NCBI GenBank assembly: GCA_911728435.2
Contig: OU452209.1
Span: 10,336,869-10,400,868 of the forward strand
Length of the DNA stretch: 64,000 bases
Source: Apoderus coryli
Lineage: Eukaryota > Arthropoda > Insecta > Coleoptera > Attelabidae
Reading direction: 5' to 3'
Under the pieces are notes generated by a model that did not search any database, was not told the origin of the DNA, and worked only from the letters and a program-made list of their open reading frames with translations. Both the position numbers and the translations under genes were made by a program. Below are positions 11,257-22,140 of this stretch, piece by piece. Position 1 is the stretch's first letter; each line of letters opens with the position of its first letter.

Positions 11257-11749
11257 AAGGGACTCCTTAGTCCAGTGTTGTTCAGCTAAACACATTCTGG
11301 ACTGCAACCTTTATCTGCGAATTACAATAAAGGCGGAAAAACAATTTCAGGGAGTGGGAAATATTTTATTTCTAAAGCGATTGGTGGTTTGCTGAACAAA
11401 CGAAACCCTTGTAATGAGGTTCATGAGTCTGATACATATGAGTCTAATACATATGAGAGCGGCGTGAGGCTTGTGCAAGCATTGTTGGGCAGGAAACCTA
11501 ACTTGAATTTTAATTTTACTAGTACGTTTCCAAGTAATTAACCGGACCCGAGAAAGATGCGTAGCTGTGTGCATCAGGCTGATGTTGCAATCTTGAACGA
11601 GAACTTGAACTCGGTATCATGCGTGTCTGAGGGAGTGGGAGAGATAGGGTTTTTTCGCCACCGAGGGGATGCCACACGAGACGCGTAGGTGATCGTCACA
11701 TTCGTCATAATAATTATGATAATTTTCTCAAATGCAAACACAAAACTAA

Positions 11750-12484
11750 GGGCTTTTCGGTTTTGCATCAGAATATTCGGAGTTTGAGGTCGAAGACCCT
11801 AGAAATTAAAATTAGAATTTTGTGCATGATATTTTGTGCTTTACCGAGCATTGGCTCCAATCTGACGAGAGTAATTATGTTAATTATGACTTGATTGACA
11901 GTTATACCAGGCAAATAGCCAAACATGGTGGTGTGTGTGTATTTGCAAATAAAAAAATAGCTCATGCTTGCATACCAAGAACTCATTTAAAGGTTTTTTG
12001 TGTAGAAAAGGATTTTGAATTGTGTGCTGTTGATATTATTAATTTTAATGTTTTAATTATAGCTGTTTATAGAGCGCCTGGTGGCAAATTTGATGGCTTC
12101 ATTCGGGCGATGTCATCTGTGCTGGAGAGGGTTGACAAATCATCAAATCGTAAAATAATTTTAACTGGCGATTTTAATATTCGGTTTCATATGCTCTCGG
12201 ACAGGAAAAATATTGTCTTTGGTGACTTGCTTCTATCGCATGAGTTTTACCCAACTGTGTTCGATCCTACTTGGTGTCAGAGCTGCTTGAATAATATTAT
12301 AGTAAACTTCAAGAATATTTACAGAATACAGAATCTTAACACTGGTTTATCGGATCACAATGCTGTGGTGATTGACCTCGACTTAGAAGCGCCACGACGG
12401 GTAGTGCAGTGGGTGACTGTAAGACCCACAACCCAGTTAGGGTTAAACAAACTAAAACGTAATTTTGAGGGTATTGATTGGTAA
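11750..12484 (+). pseudogene. Non-LTR APE-type endonuclease domain
   Basis: The domain opens with HQNIRSLRSK at about 11,760 in one frame and, after a single frameshift near 11,815, continues as a 220-aa open frame. Motifs in order are FTEHWL (catalytic Glu region), VYRAPGG, LTGDFNI (catalytic Asp/Asn) and GLSDHNAV (catalytic Asp-His), the landmarks of apurinic/apyrimidinic endonucleases that nick target DNA for reverse transcription. Apart from the one frameshift it looks complete. After about 12,440 homology stops and RT sequence begins without its core, which marks an internal deletion. Confidence 0.85.
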
Positions 12485-13284
12485 GGAACGACTTATGTTC
12501 TTGCGGGATGGTTCGAGCGCTCTAGATCTCATTGCGGATCTCAGTAGTGTAACGGCAAATGTTTCTGACTGGTTTGCAGCAAATGGATTAAGTCTTAATC
12601 TAGACAAAACACAGGATTATAGGATTTTCAAAAGGAAATTTGAACCTATTCCGCGACGTTGACAGCGTTAGATATCTGGGGGTGGTTTTAGATCCTAAAC
12701 TGTCTTGGAACGCTCACATTGATTGCTTATCAAAGAGGGTCACAGTAATATATATCTATTGCGAAATCTGGCAAATTCAGTCTCTGGAAGAGTTCTGCTG
12801 ACATCATACTATGCATGTATTCATTCCCTGATCTCTTATTCTATTGTAAATTGAGGCCCCTCGCCTGGTGCCACACGAGTATTTGCGTTACAGAGAAGAG
12901 TGGTTCGTGTTATTGGCAGCTTGAAGTATCGGGAGGACTGTAGGCACATTTTAGAAGCCGTCGAATTTTGACGGTTCCTTCTGTGTTTGTATTGCATTCT
13001 CTGGTTTACGTTAGGGGAATATGCATGAGTATAGTTTGCAGAGGGATATTCATGAGCACGGTACTAGACATGGTTCGGACATCAGGGTGCAGTTCAGTAG
13101 AATAACGGAGTCTAGATCGGACAAGAATTATTATGGTCCGAGGGCATACAACGCACTGCCGGAGAGGGTTCGGGAACTCCCCGTGAAGCCGTTTAAGTCT
13201 ATACTGAAGGCATATTTAATAGATAAATGTTTTTATTCATTTGATGAATTTATGTTAAATGATTTCAGTGATCTGACTTTTTGA
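12485..13284 (+). pseudogene. Non-LTR RT remnant and C-terminal tail
   Basis: The stretch reads SDWFAANGLSLNLDKT (the segment after the RT catalytic motif), then VRYLGVVLDPKLSWN at about 12,665-12,720 in another frame. After degraded sequence comes YYGPRAYNALPERVRELP with FKSILKAYLIDKCFYS (13,130-13,240), the tail seen at the C-terminus of many insect non-LTR polymerases. Several frameshifts and stops separate the blocks. Confidence 0.75.
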
Positions 13285-13390
13285 CTGTTTGTTTTTGTTT
13301 ATTGTTTAGGGATGTTTTTTGTTTTTATATTGACATGTGTAATGCTCTTGATAGTTCTATACACCAATAACATTATTATTATTATTAATT

Positions 13391-13629
13391 AACTAGGGAG
13401 CGCATGAAAGACGTTGAGTTTTTGAATGTCTGGAGGAGGTGGACAAAGTTAGGGAAGTTTTTACATCCTCTAGGCACTATTTTATCTCTCAAGTCTTGTT
13501 TAATTATTTTACTTAAAGTATGATTATCGTTAAAATTGGATGTCTGATACACTGATACATTGTGACCTGATGGTCTATTGTGTCACCCTGTCTTAAGTTA
13601 CTTGATCTATGTCTCAAGTTACACATCTC
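13391..13629 (+). repeat. Non-LTR 3'-UTR-like fragment
   Basis: GAATGTCTGGAGGAGGTGGA and CATCCTCTAGGCACT resemble the 3' untranslated part at 27.42-27.49 kb and, inverted, at 14.45-14.53 kb. The remainder has no recognisable feature. Confidence 0.45.
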
Positions 13630-14245
13630 CATTAAGTTCTAGAGCCCTTATGAACTCCAGTAGCTTGGCTGGTTTCAGGAACAATACGTCTCCATCGTAC
13701 ACGATTTCATGGCCCAAGTGTTCCTGCGTTGGCTTCTGAGAGCGGCGCTACAGAATCTGCATTCGTCGCTCTCTTCTAATCTTGCGATATGCTTCCTAAG
13801 GCGACCTTGTCGTGTAAGAAATCCTGTAAGAATACCTGGCCGATTCTTACTGAGATCCGGATTTTGGATGTTTGATGGTTGAAGTTCTTGGAGTGTATCG
13901 GTCCAGGAAGATTTTGCCAAAGTATTGCTCTGTCTGTTACCTCCTTAATTCTGCACTTCTCCGTGTAGGTGTGTTTCCCTAAGCTGCAGAATGGTTCAGA
14001 CCGTACAAAAGGGGTTGACACCCCCTTATTTGCTAACTTGTTTCCCCTGACACCAGAATGTCCGGGTATCCAGACAAGGGAAACTCTGTTATTCTTGCTA
14101 AGTTCGTTAACACCCCTTAAGCATTCCCACACCATTTTTGAGCTAATGACATATAAACTCACCGCTAAAATGGCCGCTTGGCTACCAGAGTGGATCGTAA
14201 TGTCGCACTTCCGATACGCGTAACCTATAAATTGAGAAAGTGCAG
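13630..14245 (-). pseudogene. Non-LTR RNase H domain fragment
   Basis: The minus strand encodes KMVWECLRGVNELSKNNRV and then SLVWIPGHSGVRGN followed by KLAN, the C-terminal signature of the RNase H domain of non-LTR polymerases. Just upstream (about 14,165-14,235, another frame) YRKCDITIHSGSQAAI carries the expected Ser-Asp/Ser-Gln-Ala region. Downstream, VPETSQATGVHKG-type sequence (near 13,650) matches the end seen at 23.63-23.82 kb and 27.65-27.72 kb. It is truncated and frameshifted. Confidence 0.7.
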
Positions 14246-14340
14246 GTGGCTAACTATGGAGAATCGGCGTAAACTGCATTCTGCTTTCCAGTTCCACTCC
14301 ATTATGTTATATAAAAGCCCACCATATCTGTATAATTTCA
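14220..14340 (+). pseudogene. Non-LTR RT C-terminal scrap
   Basis: Translation gives KCRWLTMENRRKLHSAFQF and then LYKSPPYLYN, a pattern of the thumb region just after the RT palm in many insect non-LTR elements. Only about 40 codons remain. Confidence 0.5.
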
Positions 14341-14344
14341 AATT

Positions 14345-14530
14345 CAAATTTATTTATTTAAAAATTTACACATAATAGGTACATGATATTTTTCCTTAAT
14401 CCGAAATAAATAAAGAAATTGAATAACTCACATGTGCACCGTTTTAAATGTACTAAGCAGTGCCTAGAGGGTGCAAAAATTTGACAAAGTTTGTCCGCTT
14501 CCTCCAAACACCACCAGACACTCAATGGTT
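14345..14530 (-). repeat. Non-LTR 3' UTR, inverted copy of 27,420-27,605
   Basis: CTCACATGTGCACCGTTTTA, GTGCCTAGAGGGTGCA and CCTCCAAACACCACCAGACA match the reverse complement of the 3' end of the RT fragment at 26.86-27.6 kb. It ends in an AAATTTATTTATTTA-rich tail. Confidence 0.7.
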
Positions 14531-14862
14531 GCTCACGCACTATCAGACCCTCAACGCCAACTTAATACATCTAATTCTACCCAATAATGTTTTATAATTT
14601 GAAAGAACATTTAATTCTTCTTAAAAAATTAAAAACTAACATGAGAAACGTATGTGTTTTTCTCTTGTCTTCCTTCCTTCATCCAACCTTAGGAGTGATT
14701 CAAAGGATACACAAATAAATAAAAATCCTAAGTACTATCATTGTAAAGGTTGGGATGGGTCAGACTTCAACCAAGTTGTTAATTTGAATTTAAAATTCTT
14801 GAAATTAATTTTATACTTTAATTCCTTACGGCATGACATGCCTGACCGATTGCTTGTTTACA
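14531..14862. other. No feature recognised
   Basis: AT-rich DNA. The open frame over 14,652-14,882 has no recognisable similarity and I treat it as chance. Confidence 0.4.
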
Positions 14863-14864
14863 TA

Positions 14865-16806
14865 CCGGGTGTCCCACCGTGAATGGATTCGATCACAGAT
14901 CTAGGAATGATCGAGTTTCTAGATCTGTGGATTCGATCGATTATGGAGAAACTACACGGTGGAACAATTTGGAAATCTGGTGTAGTACTTAGGTCGACGG
15001 GACCGATTCGGCTAAAATGTTTTCAAGAATCTAGCACTTCCGGTTATGGATGGCAACTTCCTTATTTCAAATACGAAGCTATACAAATTATATTTTTTTA
15101 GATTCTCCTTGTAATTCTAAACATATTTCATGCATAATATGTTATACCTATCGCCAGCCGTTTTCGGAATATTTTAAATTGTATGTCAAAAATGACGTTT
15201 TCAGAATAAAGAATAATAACAATTTTTTATTATATGAAAGCTTTAATAATTTAATTTGTTAGAATATCCTAGGAGATATAGACCTACTTTAGGCGCCTAC
15301 GTATTTTTTTTTAGTAAATATTAATACAATAGTGATATGAATTTGAAATTTAATTGATTTTAGTTGGCCATGATGGTTTTAGATAGCAAATAAATATGAC
15401 ACTTGACAAAAATAATCAACAATTATGACAAATTGTGGACATTAATTAGTAGTAATAATCATGGCGGGCGTACAAATTATACTACCGAATACTATCCAAA
15501 TTTGTTTATTATTTATGGATAATGTGCAGAGTACATTGGTCCTTAAACACCTCTTCCTAATATATATATTTACCATTTGCCCACTATGTGGAGGAGGTCC
15601 GTCCTGTTGATAAAAGCTTTGCCGTCGTACAGCCAGTGGTAGGTTGTCCAAATAATCGTTTACTACATCTTGTAAAATATTTAAATATCTCTTTGGTAAC
15701 CAGATTCTTTCAAATTCTGTACCAGCGTAAACACATATGGATGAAATTTGTGTTTCTTGAGAATCCTTTGGATGGTGCTTTTAGAAAATCCAGACCCTAC
15801 TGCAAATTTTCTCAGAGATGTCGTAGGATATGCCGCGAAGTACTCCAGTAGTATTTCTACTCCATAGTTTTATTTTTTTCTTTACGAACCCGAAATTTTT
15901 TAAATTATTTATTATCCGTTTAACAAGTTTTGGTGATGGCTTGTGTTTTTCTGGGTACCTGGCAGCAAATGTATCACACGTTTGTGACATCACGCTATTA
16001 CATTATCCATAAATAATAAACAAATTTAGATAGTATTCGTTAGTATAATTTATACGTCCGCCATGATTTTTACTACTAATTAATGTCTACAATTTGTAAT
16101 AATTGTTGATTATTTTTGCCAAGTGTCATATTTATTTGCTATCTAAAGCCATCATGACCAACTAAAATCAATTAAATTTCAAATTCATATCACTATTGTA
16201 ATAGCAAAATGTAAAATTGCCAATATTTTGAAAACTATCAATTTTTGGGATAGACATCCTTTCATAAACTTGCCCTTATTTTTGATGCAAAAAAATAAAA
16301 AATATATAAAATAAGGGGTTGCCATTTAAAAATTTTGAATTATGGCACTTTTTTCAATTTGATTTTTTACTCTTTTTTTCGTAAAAAAATATACGTATAC
16401 ACCTAAAGTAGGTCTATATCTCCTAGGATCCAACAAATTAAATTATTAAAGCTGCCATATAATAAAAATATAATAAAAAATTGTTATTATTCTTTATTCT
16501 GAAATAGTCATTTTTAACATAAAATTTCAAATATTTCGAAAATGGCTGGCGATAGGTATAACATATTATGCATGAAATATGTTTAGAATTACAAGGAGAA
16601 TCCAAAAAATATATATAATTTATGTAGGGTCGTATTTGAAATAAGGAAGTTGACACCCATTTTTTGTATAACCAGAAGTGCTAGATTCTTGAAAACATTT
16701 TAGCCGAATTGGTCTCATCGACACAAGTACTACACCAGACTTTCAAATTGTTCCACCGAGTAGTTTCTCCATAATTGATCGAATCCCTTCCCGGTGGGAC
16801 ACCCGG
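14865..16806 (-). mobile_element. Tc1/mariner-like element with very long terminal inverted repeats
   Basis: Ends CCGGGTGTCCCACC and GGTGGGACACCCGG are flanked by TA (14,863-14,864 and 16,807-16,808). The inverted repeats run about 670 bp on the left (to about 15,533) and 806 bp on the right (from 16,001). The right arm keeps roughly 190 bp, around 16,200-16,390, that the left arm lacks. The middle 470 bp holds transposase fragments on the minus strand. A partial copy of the right-arm-specific block lies inverted at 60.88-61.02 kb. Confidence 0.85.
15442..15993 (-). pseudogene. DUF4817-type Tc1/mariner transposase remnants
   Basis: Starting at 15,993 the minus strand reads CDTFAARYPEKHKPSPKLVK, the N-terminal helix-turn-helix of DUF4817-type insect transposases, then STIQRILKKHKFHPY around 15,790-15,745 in another frame. 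It jumps to LPLAVRRQSFYQQDGPPPHS near 15,640-15,580, the region of the second catalytic Asp (QQDG). The first Asp and the third acidic residue are missing, so this is an internally deleted pseudogene in its own TIR element. Confidence 0.8.
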
Positions 16807-16808
16807 TA

Positions 16809-17175
16809 CAGGTTCCCTAATAATATCTTTTTTTATCACCCGTTAAATAATTATAATGCCTAGATACTTAACATAGTCCCTTTTACTTACACTGCAACTC
16901 CCATCTCTTTGCACCAAATGAATGTTAATATCACTTCCTACTGGTAGGGTGCTTACGTAATTTGCAAAAGGCACATATACAGTTTTTTCGAAGTTAATAG
17001 TTAAACGATATTTGTCAAACCATTGTGTTATTATTTAAAGGCCAGTTTATATATTTTATCTACATGCTGCCACGTTTTACATTCTAGTAAGAATACTGTA
17101 TCATCTGCAAATGAAAGCAGGTCTCCAGGCAACCCGAGGTTTAGTAAGCCAATTACTGTTCCCTGTGGGATTCCA
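16809..17175 (-). pseudogene. Non-LTR RT fragment, same family as 1.8 kb
   Basis: The minus strand gives GIPQGTVIGLLNLGL, LLSFADDTVFLLE and, towards 16,870, YLGII, closely matching the RT remnant at 1780-2130. It runs into the first unit of the tandem array at 17,123: the unit border lies inside this RT sequence, which indicates that the duplicated unit included a piece of RT. Confidence 0.75.
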
Positions 17176-17620
17176 TACAAGCAAGGCTAACTATTCTACT
17201 ATAAATATCAATCGACCAATAACAGACTTATTGTGCTTAATGGTATACTATGTCCTTTACATATATCTTCTAAACGATTTATTTGAAATATTAAATTCAA
17301 AATATTTCACTTCAATTATTTGTCCAATAGCGATTGGACCCCATGGAATATACAATTATAGACCCTTCGATGCCCTAGCATTACGGTATCTCAGGCATGC
17401 TTGCGCTTTTTCTTCGCTTTGACTGTGATACGTAACATTCAGTATTATCAGTCTGTGATATGGCAGACTTCCTGTGATCCGCGCTTAAGTCTGTCTAGCG
17501 TGTGTGGGATATTGGATGTTATAGGTGAGTTGGTTAAGGGGCTTTAATTGTATATTACTGGAAACTAATTGAAACAAAACTTTTCCTACCTTTAAAGTAC
17601 CTATAAACATTACTCCTTTT
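17176..17620 (+). repeat. Repeat A, copy 2 (tandem unit 1)
   Basis: This copy carries the central GTCCAATAGCGATTGGAC palindrome at about 17,323-17,340 and the ATTGTATATTACTGGAAAC end. Its first part differs from units 2 and 3 at several bases. Confidence 0.75.
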
Positions 17621-17763
17621 TAATAACTTTTAAAAAACCTCCATTTACACAATAATGCATGACTATTTTATAGTGAATCCGTAGAAATCTGATAACGTCT
17701 ATTAATATTTATAAGCAACAGACTGATCCTCGAGCCGAAAATCTTGTCACAAAATTGACACAC

Positions 17764-18560
17764 TCAAAAAGGGTAAAAGTTAATTAAGTGGCAAAGATTA
17801 TGTTGCCCACAGGTTGTACATCGCGCTGCTGGCACTCCTCTAACCGAAGACGCTTCTACACATCTCACTGAAATTGGCGGATTTTGTGCCTCAATTGCAG
17901 TAAAGTTCGTGCTTTGTTTGTATATACTCGGGGCTTCTAGGAGTCTTGTTGATGGTGCCTCAGCGAGAGATAACTTTTTCAGTGAAAAGTTGAATGACAA
18001 CCGCAAGCGATTGGTTGGAGGTGTAGCAAGTGCCCATTGTAGAAACCATGTGTCCACATTAAAACCTTCAAACTCCTGCAGGTGTGGAGCCAAAAAGTTA
18101 CTTAACATATAGCAATACCGTTCACTGTTTACCGTAAGTGCTCACCCTTTCCGATCTTAAATAAAAATGATGCCTTCACCAGACATGGCAGCCCACGCAA
18201 TAAGTTTTGGACTATGCATGTTTGTCTCTGGGATTTTCGGTGGCCCAGTAGCGGAGTTATATTTGTTTACGTGCCCGTTTAATTGAATGTTTGCTTTGTC
18301 ACTAAACATAATGTTTTCAAACGTTGGGAAGCGTTGAAGCATTTTTTTTTTCAAAATTCAGTCCGAGCGTATAGTCGGTAGCTTTCAGTTTTTGAACGAG
18401 CTGAATTCTGTATGCTGTAAGATGTAAATCGTGCTTCAGAATCTTGTGCAACGCGGATTTTTTAATCCTTGACTGCGTTTGCGAACTGGTGGAGATGGAT
18501 TTTGATGCACTGAAACTCTAACTTCTTGAATCCTTTTGTTTCGTCCCGAAATATTTTTTT
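17764..18560 (-). pseudogene. Mariner-like transposase remnant, tandem unit 1
   Basis: Read on the minus strand from about 18,560 there is FQCIKIHLHQFANAV-like sequence, then IQLVQKLKATDYTLGLNF, LQRFPTFENIMFSDKA (first catalytic Asp, FSDKA instead of the usual FSDEA), HSPKLIAWAAMSGEGII, and after a gap MLSNFLAPHLQEFEGFNVDT followed by WFLQ. Where the second catalytic Asp (QDGA) is expected the frame reads WALA, so the site is destroyed. The pieces lie in different frames. The family resembles DUF4817-type Tc1/mariner transposases. Confidence 0.75.
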
Positions 18561-18643
18561 TTATTATTTTATTTTATTTTGATTTCAATTCTCCAGGCAA
18601 CCCGAGGTTTAGTAAGCCAATAACTGTTCCCTGTGAGATTCCA

Positions 18644-19090
18644 TATAAGCAAGGCTAACTATTCTGCTATAAATATCAATCGACCAATAACCAACTTATT
18701 GTGCTTAATGGTATACTATGTCCTTTACATATATCTTCTAAACGATTTATTTGAAATATTAAATTCAACATATTTCACTTCAATTATTTGTCCAATAGCG
18801 ATTGGACCCCATGGAATATACAATTAGAGACCCTTCGATGCCCTAGCATTACGGTATCTCAGGCATGCTTGCGCTTTTTCTTCGCTTTGACTGTGATACG
18901 TAACATTCAGTATTATCAGTCTGTGATATGGCAGACTTCCTGTGATCCGCGCTTAAGTCTGTCTAGCGTGTGTGGGATATTGGATGTTATAGGTGAGTTG
19001 GTTAAGGGGCTTTAATTGTATATTACTGGAAACTAATTGAAACAAAACTTTTCCTACCTTTAAAGTACCTATAAACATTACTCCTTTTTA
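18644..19090 (+). repeat. Repeat A, copy 3 (tandem unit 2)
   Basis: Same structure as copy 2. Its 5' variants match unit 3 rather than unit 1. Confidence 0.75.
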
Positions 19091-19231
19091 ATAACTTTTA
19101 AAAAACCTCCATTTACACAATAATGCATGACTATTTTATAGTGAATCCGTAGAAATCTGATAACGTCTATTAATATTTATAAGCAACAGACTGATCCTCG
19201 AGCCGAAAATCTTGTCACAAAATTGACACAC

Positions 19232-20028
19232 TCAAAAAGGGTAAAAGTTAATTAAGTGGCAAAGATTATGTTGCCCACAGGTTGTACATCGCGCTGCTGG
19301 CACTCCTCTAACCGAAGACGCTTCTACACATCTCACTGAAATTGGCGGATTTTGTGCCTCAATTGCAGTAAAGTTCGTGCTTTGTTTGTATATACTCGGG
19401 GCTTCTAGGAGTCTTGTTGATGGTGCCTCAGCGAGAGATAACTTTTTCAGTGAAAAGTTGAATGACAACCGCAAGCGATTGGTTGGAGGTGTAGCAAGTG
19501 CCCATTGTAGAAACCATGTGTCCACATTAAAACCTTCAAACTCCTGCAGGTGTGGAGCCAAAAAGTTACTTAACATATAGCAATACCGTTCACTGTTTAC
19601 CGTAAGTGCTCACCCTTTCCGATCTTAAATAAAAATGATGCCTTCACCAGACATGGCAGCCCACGCAATAAGTTTTGGACTATGCATGTTTGTCTCTGGG
19701 ATTTTCGGTGGCCCAGTAGCGGAGTTATATTTGTTTACGTGCCCGTTTAATTGAATGTTTGCTTTGTCACTAAACATAATGTTTTCAAACGTTGGGAAGC
19801 GTTGAAGCATTTTTTTTTTCAAAATTCAGTCCGAGCGTATAGTCGGTAGCTTTCAGTTTTTGAACGAGCTGAATTCTGTATGCTGTAAGATGTAAATCGT
19901 GCTTCAGAATCTTGTGCAACGCGGATTTTTTAATCCTTGACTGCGTTTGCGAACTGGTGGAGATGGATTTTGATGCACTGAAACTCTAACTTCTTGAATC
20001 CTTTTGTTTCGTCCCGAAATATTTTTTT
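19232..20028 (-). pseudogene. Mariner-like transposase remnant, tandem unit 2
   Basis: The translated 114-aa segment at 19,232-19,576 and the 65-aa segment at 19,625-19,822 are identical to those of unit 1, with the same lost catalytic site. Confidence 0.75.
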
Positions 20029-20111
20029 TTATTATTTTATTTTATTTTGATTTCAATTCTCCAGGCAACCCGAGGTTTAGTAAGCCAATAACTGTTCCCT
20101 GTGAGATTCCA

Positions 20112-20558
20112 TATAAGCAAGGCTAACTATTCTGCTATAAATATCAATCGACCAATAACCAACTTATTGTGCTTAATGGTATACTATGTCCTTTACATAT
20201 ATCTTCTAAACGATTTATTTGAAATATTAAATTCAACATATTTCACTTCAATTATTTGTCCAATAGCGATTGGACCCCATGGAATATACAATTAGAGACC
20301 CTTCGATGCCCTAGCATTACGGTATCTCAGGCATGCTTGCGCTTTTTCTTCGCTTTGACTGTGATACGTAACATTCAGTATTATCAGTCTGTGATATGGC
20401 AGACTTCCTGTGATCCGCGCTTAAGTCTGTCTAGCGTGTGTGGGATATTGGATTGTTATAGGTGAGTTGGTTAAGGGGCTTTAATTGTATATTACTGGAA
20501 ACTAATTGAAACAAAACTTTTCCTACCTTTAAAGTACCTATAAACATTACTCCTTTTT
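20112..20558 (+). repeat. Repeat A, copy 4 (tandem unit 3)
   Basis: Identical to copy 3 through its first about 390 bp of unit sequence, then carries private differences such as GGATTGTTATAG in place of GGATGTTATAG. Confidence 0.75.
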
Positions 20559-20699
20559 AATAACTTTTAAAAAACCTCCATTTATACAATAATGCATGAC
20601 TATTTTATAGTGAATCCGTAGAAATCTGATAACGTATATTATATTTATAAGCAACAGACTGATCCTCGAGCCGAAAATCTTGTCACAAAATTGACACAC

Positions 20700-21500
20700 T
20701 CAAAAAGAGTAAAAGTTAATTAAGTGGCAAAGATTATGTTGCCTACAGGTTGTACATCGCGCTGCTGGCACTCCTCTAACCGAAGACGCTTCTACACATC
20801 TCACTGAAATTGGCGGATGTTGTGCCTCAATTGCAGTAAAGTTCGTGCTTTGTTTGTATATATTCGGGGCTTCTAGGAGTCTTGTTGATGGTGCCTCAAC
20901 GAGAGATAACTTTTTCAGTGAAAAGTTGAATGACAACCGCAAGCGATTGGTTGGTGGTGTAGCAAGTGCCCATTGTAGAAACCATGTGTCCACATTAAAA
21001 CCTTCAAACTCCTGCAGGTGTGGAGCCAAAAAGTTACTTAACATATAGCAATACCGTTCACTGTTTACCGTAAGTGCTCACCCTCTCCGATATTAAATAA
21101 AAATGATGCCTTCACCAGACATGGCAGCCCACGCAATAAGTTTTGGACTATGCAGAGGTCATTCATGTTTGTCTCTGGGATTTTCGGTGGCCCAGTAGCG
21201 GAGTTATATTTGTTTACGTGCCCGTTTAATTGAGAGTTTGCTTTGTCACTAAACATAATGTTTTCAAACGTTGGGAAGCGTTGAAGCATTTTTTTTGCAA
21301 AATTCAGTCCGAGCGTATAGTCGGTAGCTTTCAGTTTTTGAACGAGCTGAATTCTGTATGCTGTAAGATGTAAATCTTGCTTCAGAATCTTGTGCAACGC
21401 GGATTTTTTAATCCTTGACTGCGTTTGCGAACTGGTGGAGATGGATTTTGATGCACTGAAAGTCGAACTTCTTCAATCCTTTTGTTTCGTCCCGAAATAT
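20700..21500 (-). pseudogene. Mariner-like transposase remnant, tandem unit 3
   Basis: Homologous to the remnants in units 1 and 2 but with several substitutions (for example SLVEAPS for SLAEAPS) and a short extra piece near 21,150-21,165. Here the N-terminal part (LHKILKQDLHLTAYRIQLVQ) is in frame with the FSDKA segment over 110 codons, so this copy keeps a longer readable stretch. Confidence 0.75.
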
Positions 21501-22140
21501 GTTTTTTTATAATTTTATTTTCTTTTGATTTCAATACAATAATTGCTATTTATTAAGTTCTAATTAAAATCCGCGTATTTCTATATTTTTAAAATTAAGC
21601 CTTCTATCTCTCTCATTTCATGTCTTTTATTCGCGATACCTACGAGAATTTGAAGTTTTTTATTTCTTGCCACTTCGATAGGTACTCTGACGATTGAAAA
21701 AGAAGTATGCGAGACAATCGCTGATTGACCGCTGAATATATTGTGTTGTGTTTGTTTGGACATTGGAATTGGACATCCAATTGTATAAGTGAAGCCAGCC
21801 GGCTAGTGTGTTGGGAGTTAAAACCGTTCCAATTCTCTCGTCTCACCAAATTCATTTATTGAATCATACTTATAATTTTTATATTATATTTTGGAATACA
21901 GTCTTCCTGAAGGCTTAGTTTTTTTTCGGTTGAAATTACACATTACACCTTTTTTGGGTTCGCACAGACAAACATTCGAATCCATTTTCTGATAGTTCGT
22001 CATTCGGGGCATTCCGTACATTAAATTCTGCACGATATAAACACACCATTGCGATAGTAGGCGCGTATGTAAAAAGCGCAATGGTCTCCCGGGTACGCTT
22101 CCATGGTTACTAAATCTGACTAAATCTCCAATGTGCAGCG

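Larger units (their letters stand above)
10860..13390 (+). mobile_element. Non-LTR retrotransposon with deleted RT core
   Basis: In order on the plus strand there is a coiled-coil ORF1 (10,954-11,256, with degraded continuation), an APE endonuclease (about 11,750-12,484), the last part of the RT (12,500-12,760) and a conserved C-terminal tail (13,021-13,284), ending in an (ATT)n tract at about 13,370-13,388. A microsatellite 3' tail is typical of CR1-group elements. Most of the RT palm is missing between the endonuclease and the RT remnant, so the copy cannot move by itself. Confidence 0.8.
17123..21530. repeat. Three tandem units of 1,468 bp
   Basis: Units begin at 17,123, 18,591 and 20,059 (each CTCCAGGCAACCCGAGG), and homology ends near 21,530. 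Each unit holds a short RT scrap, a repeat A copy and a mariner-like transposase remnant on the minus strand. Units 1 and 2 are alike in their distal part but differ in the first about 235 bp. Units 2 and 3 are alike in the first about 390 bp but differ later. A 1,468-bp spacing kept exactly between units 1, 2 and 3 indicates recent expansion. Confidence 0.95.

Noticed and set aside
17909..18112. Plus-strand 67-aa frame repeated three times in the tandem array
   Set aside because: It is the antisense of the mariner-like transposase remnant, which is recognisable on the minus strand.
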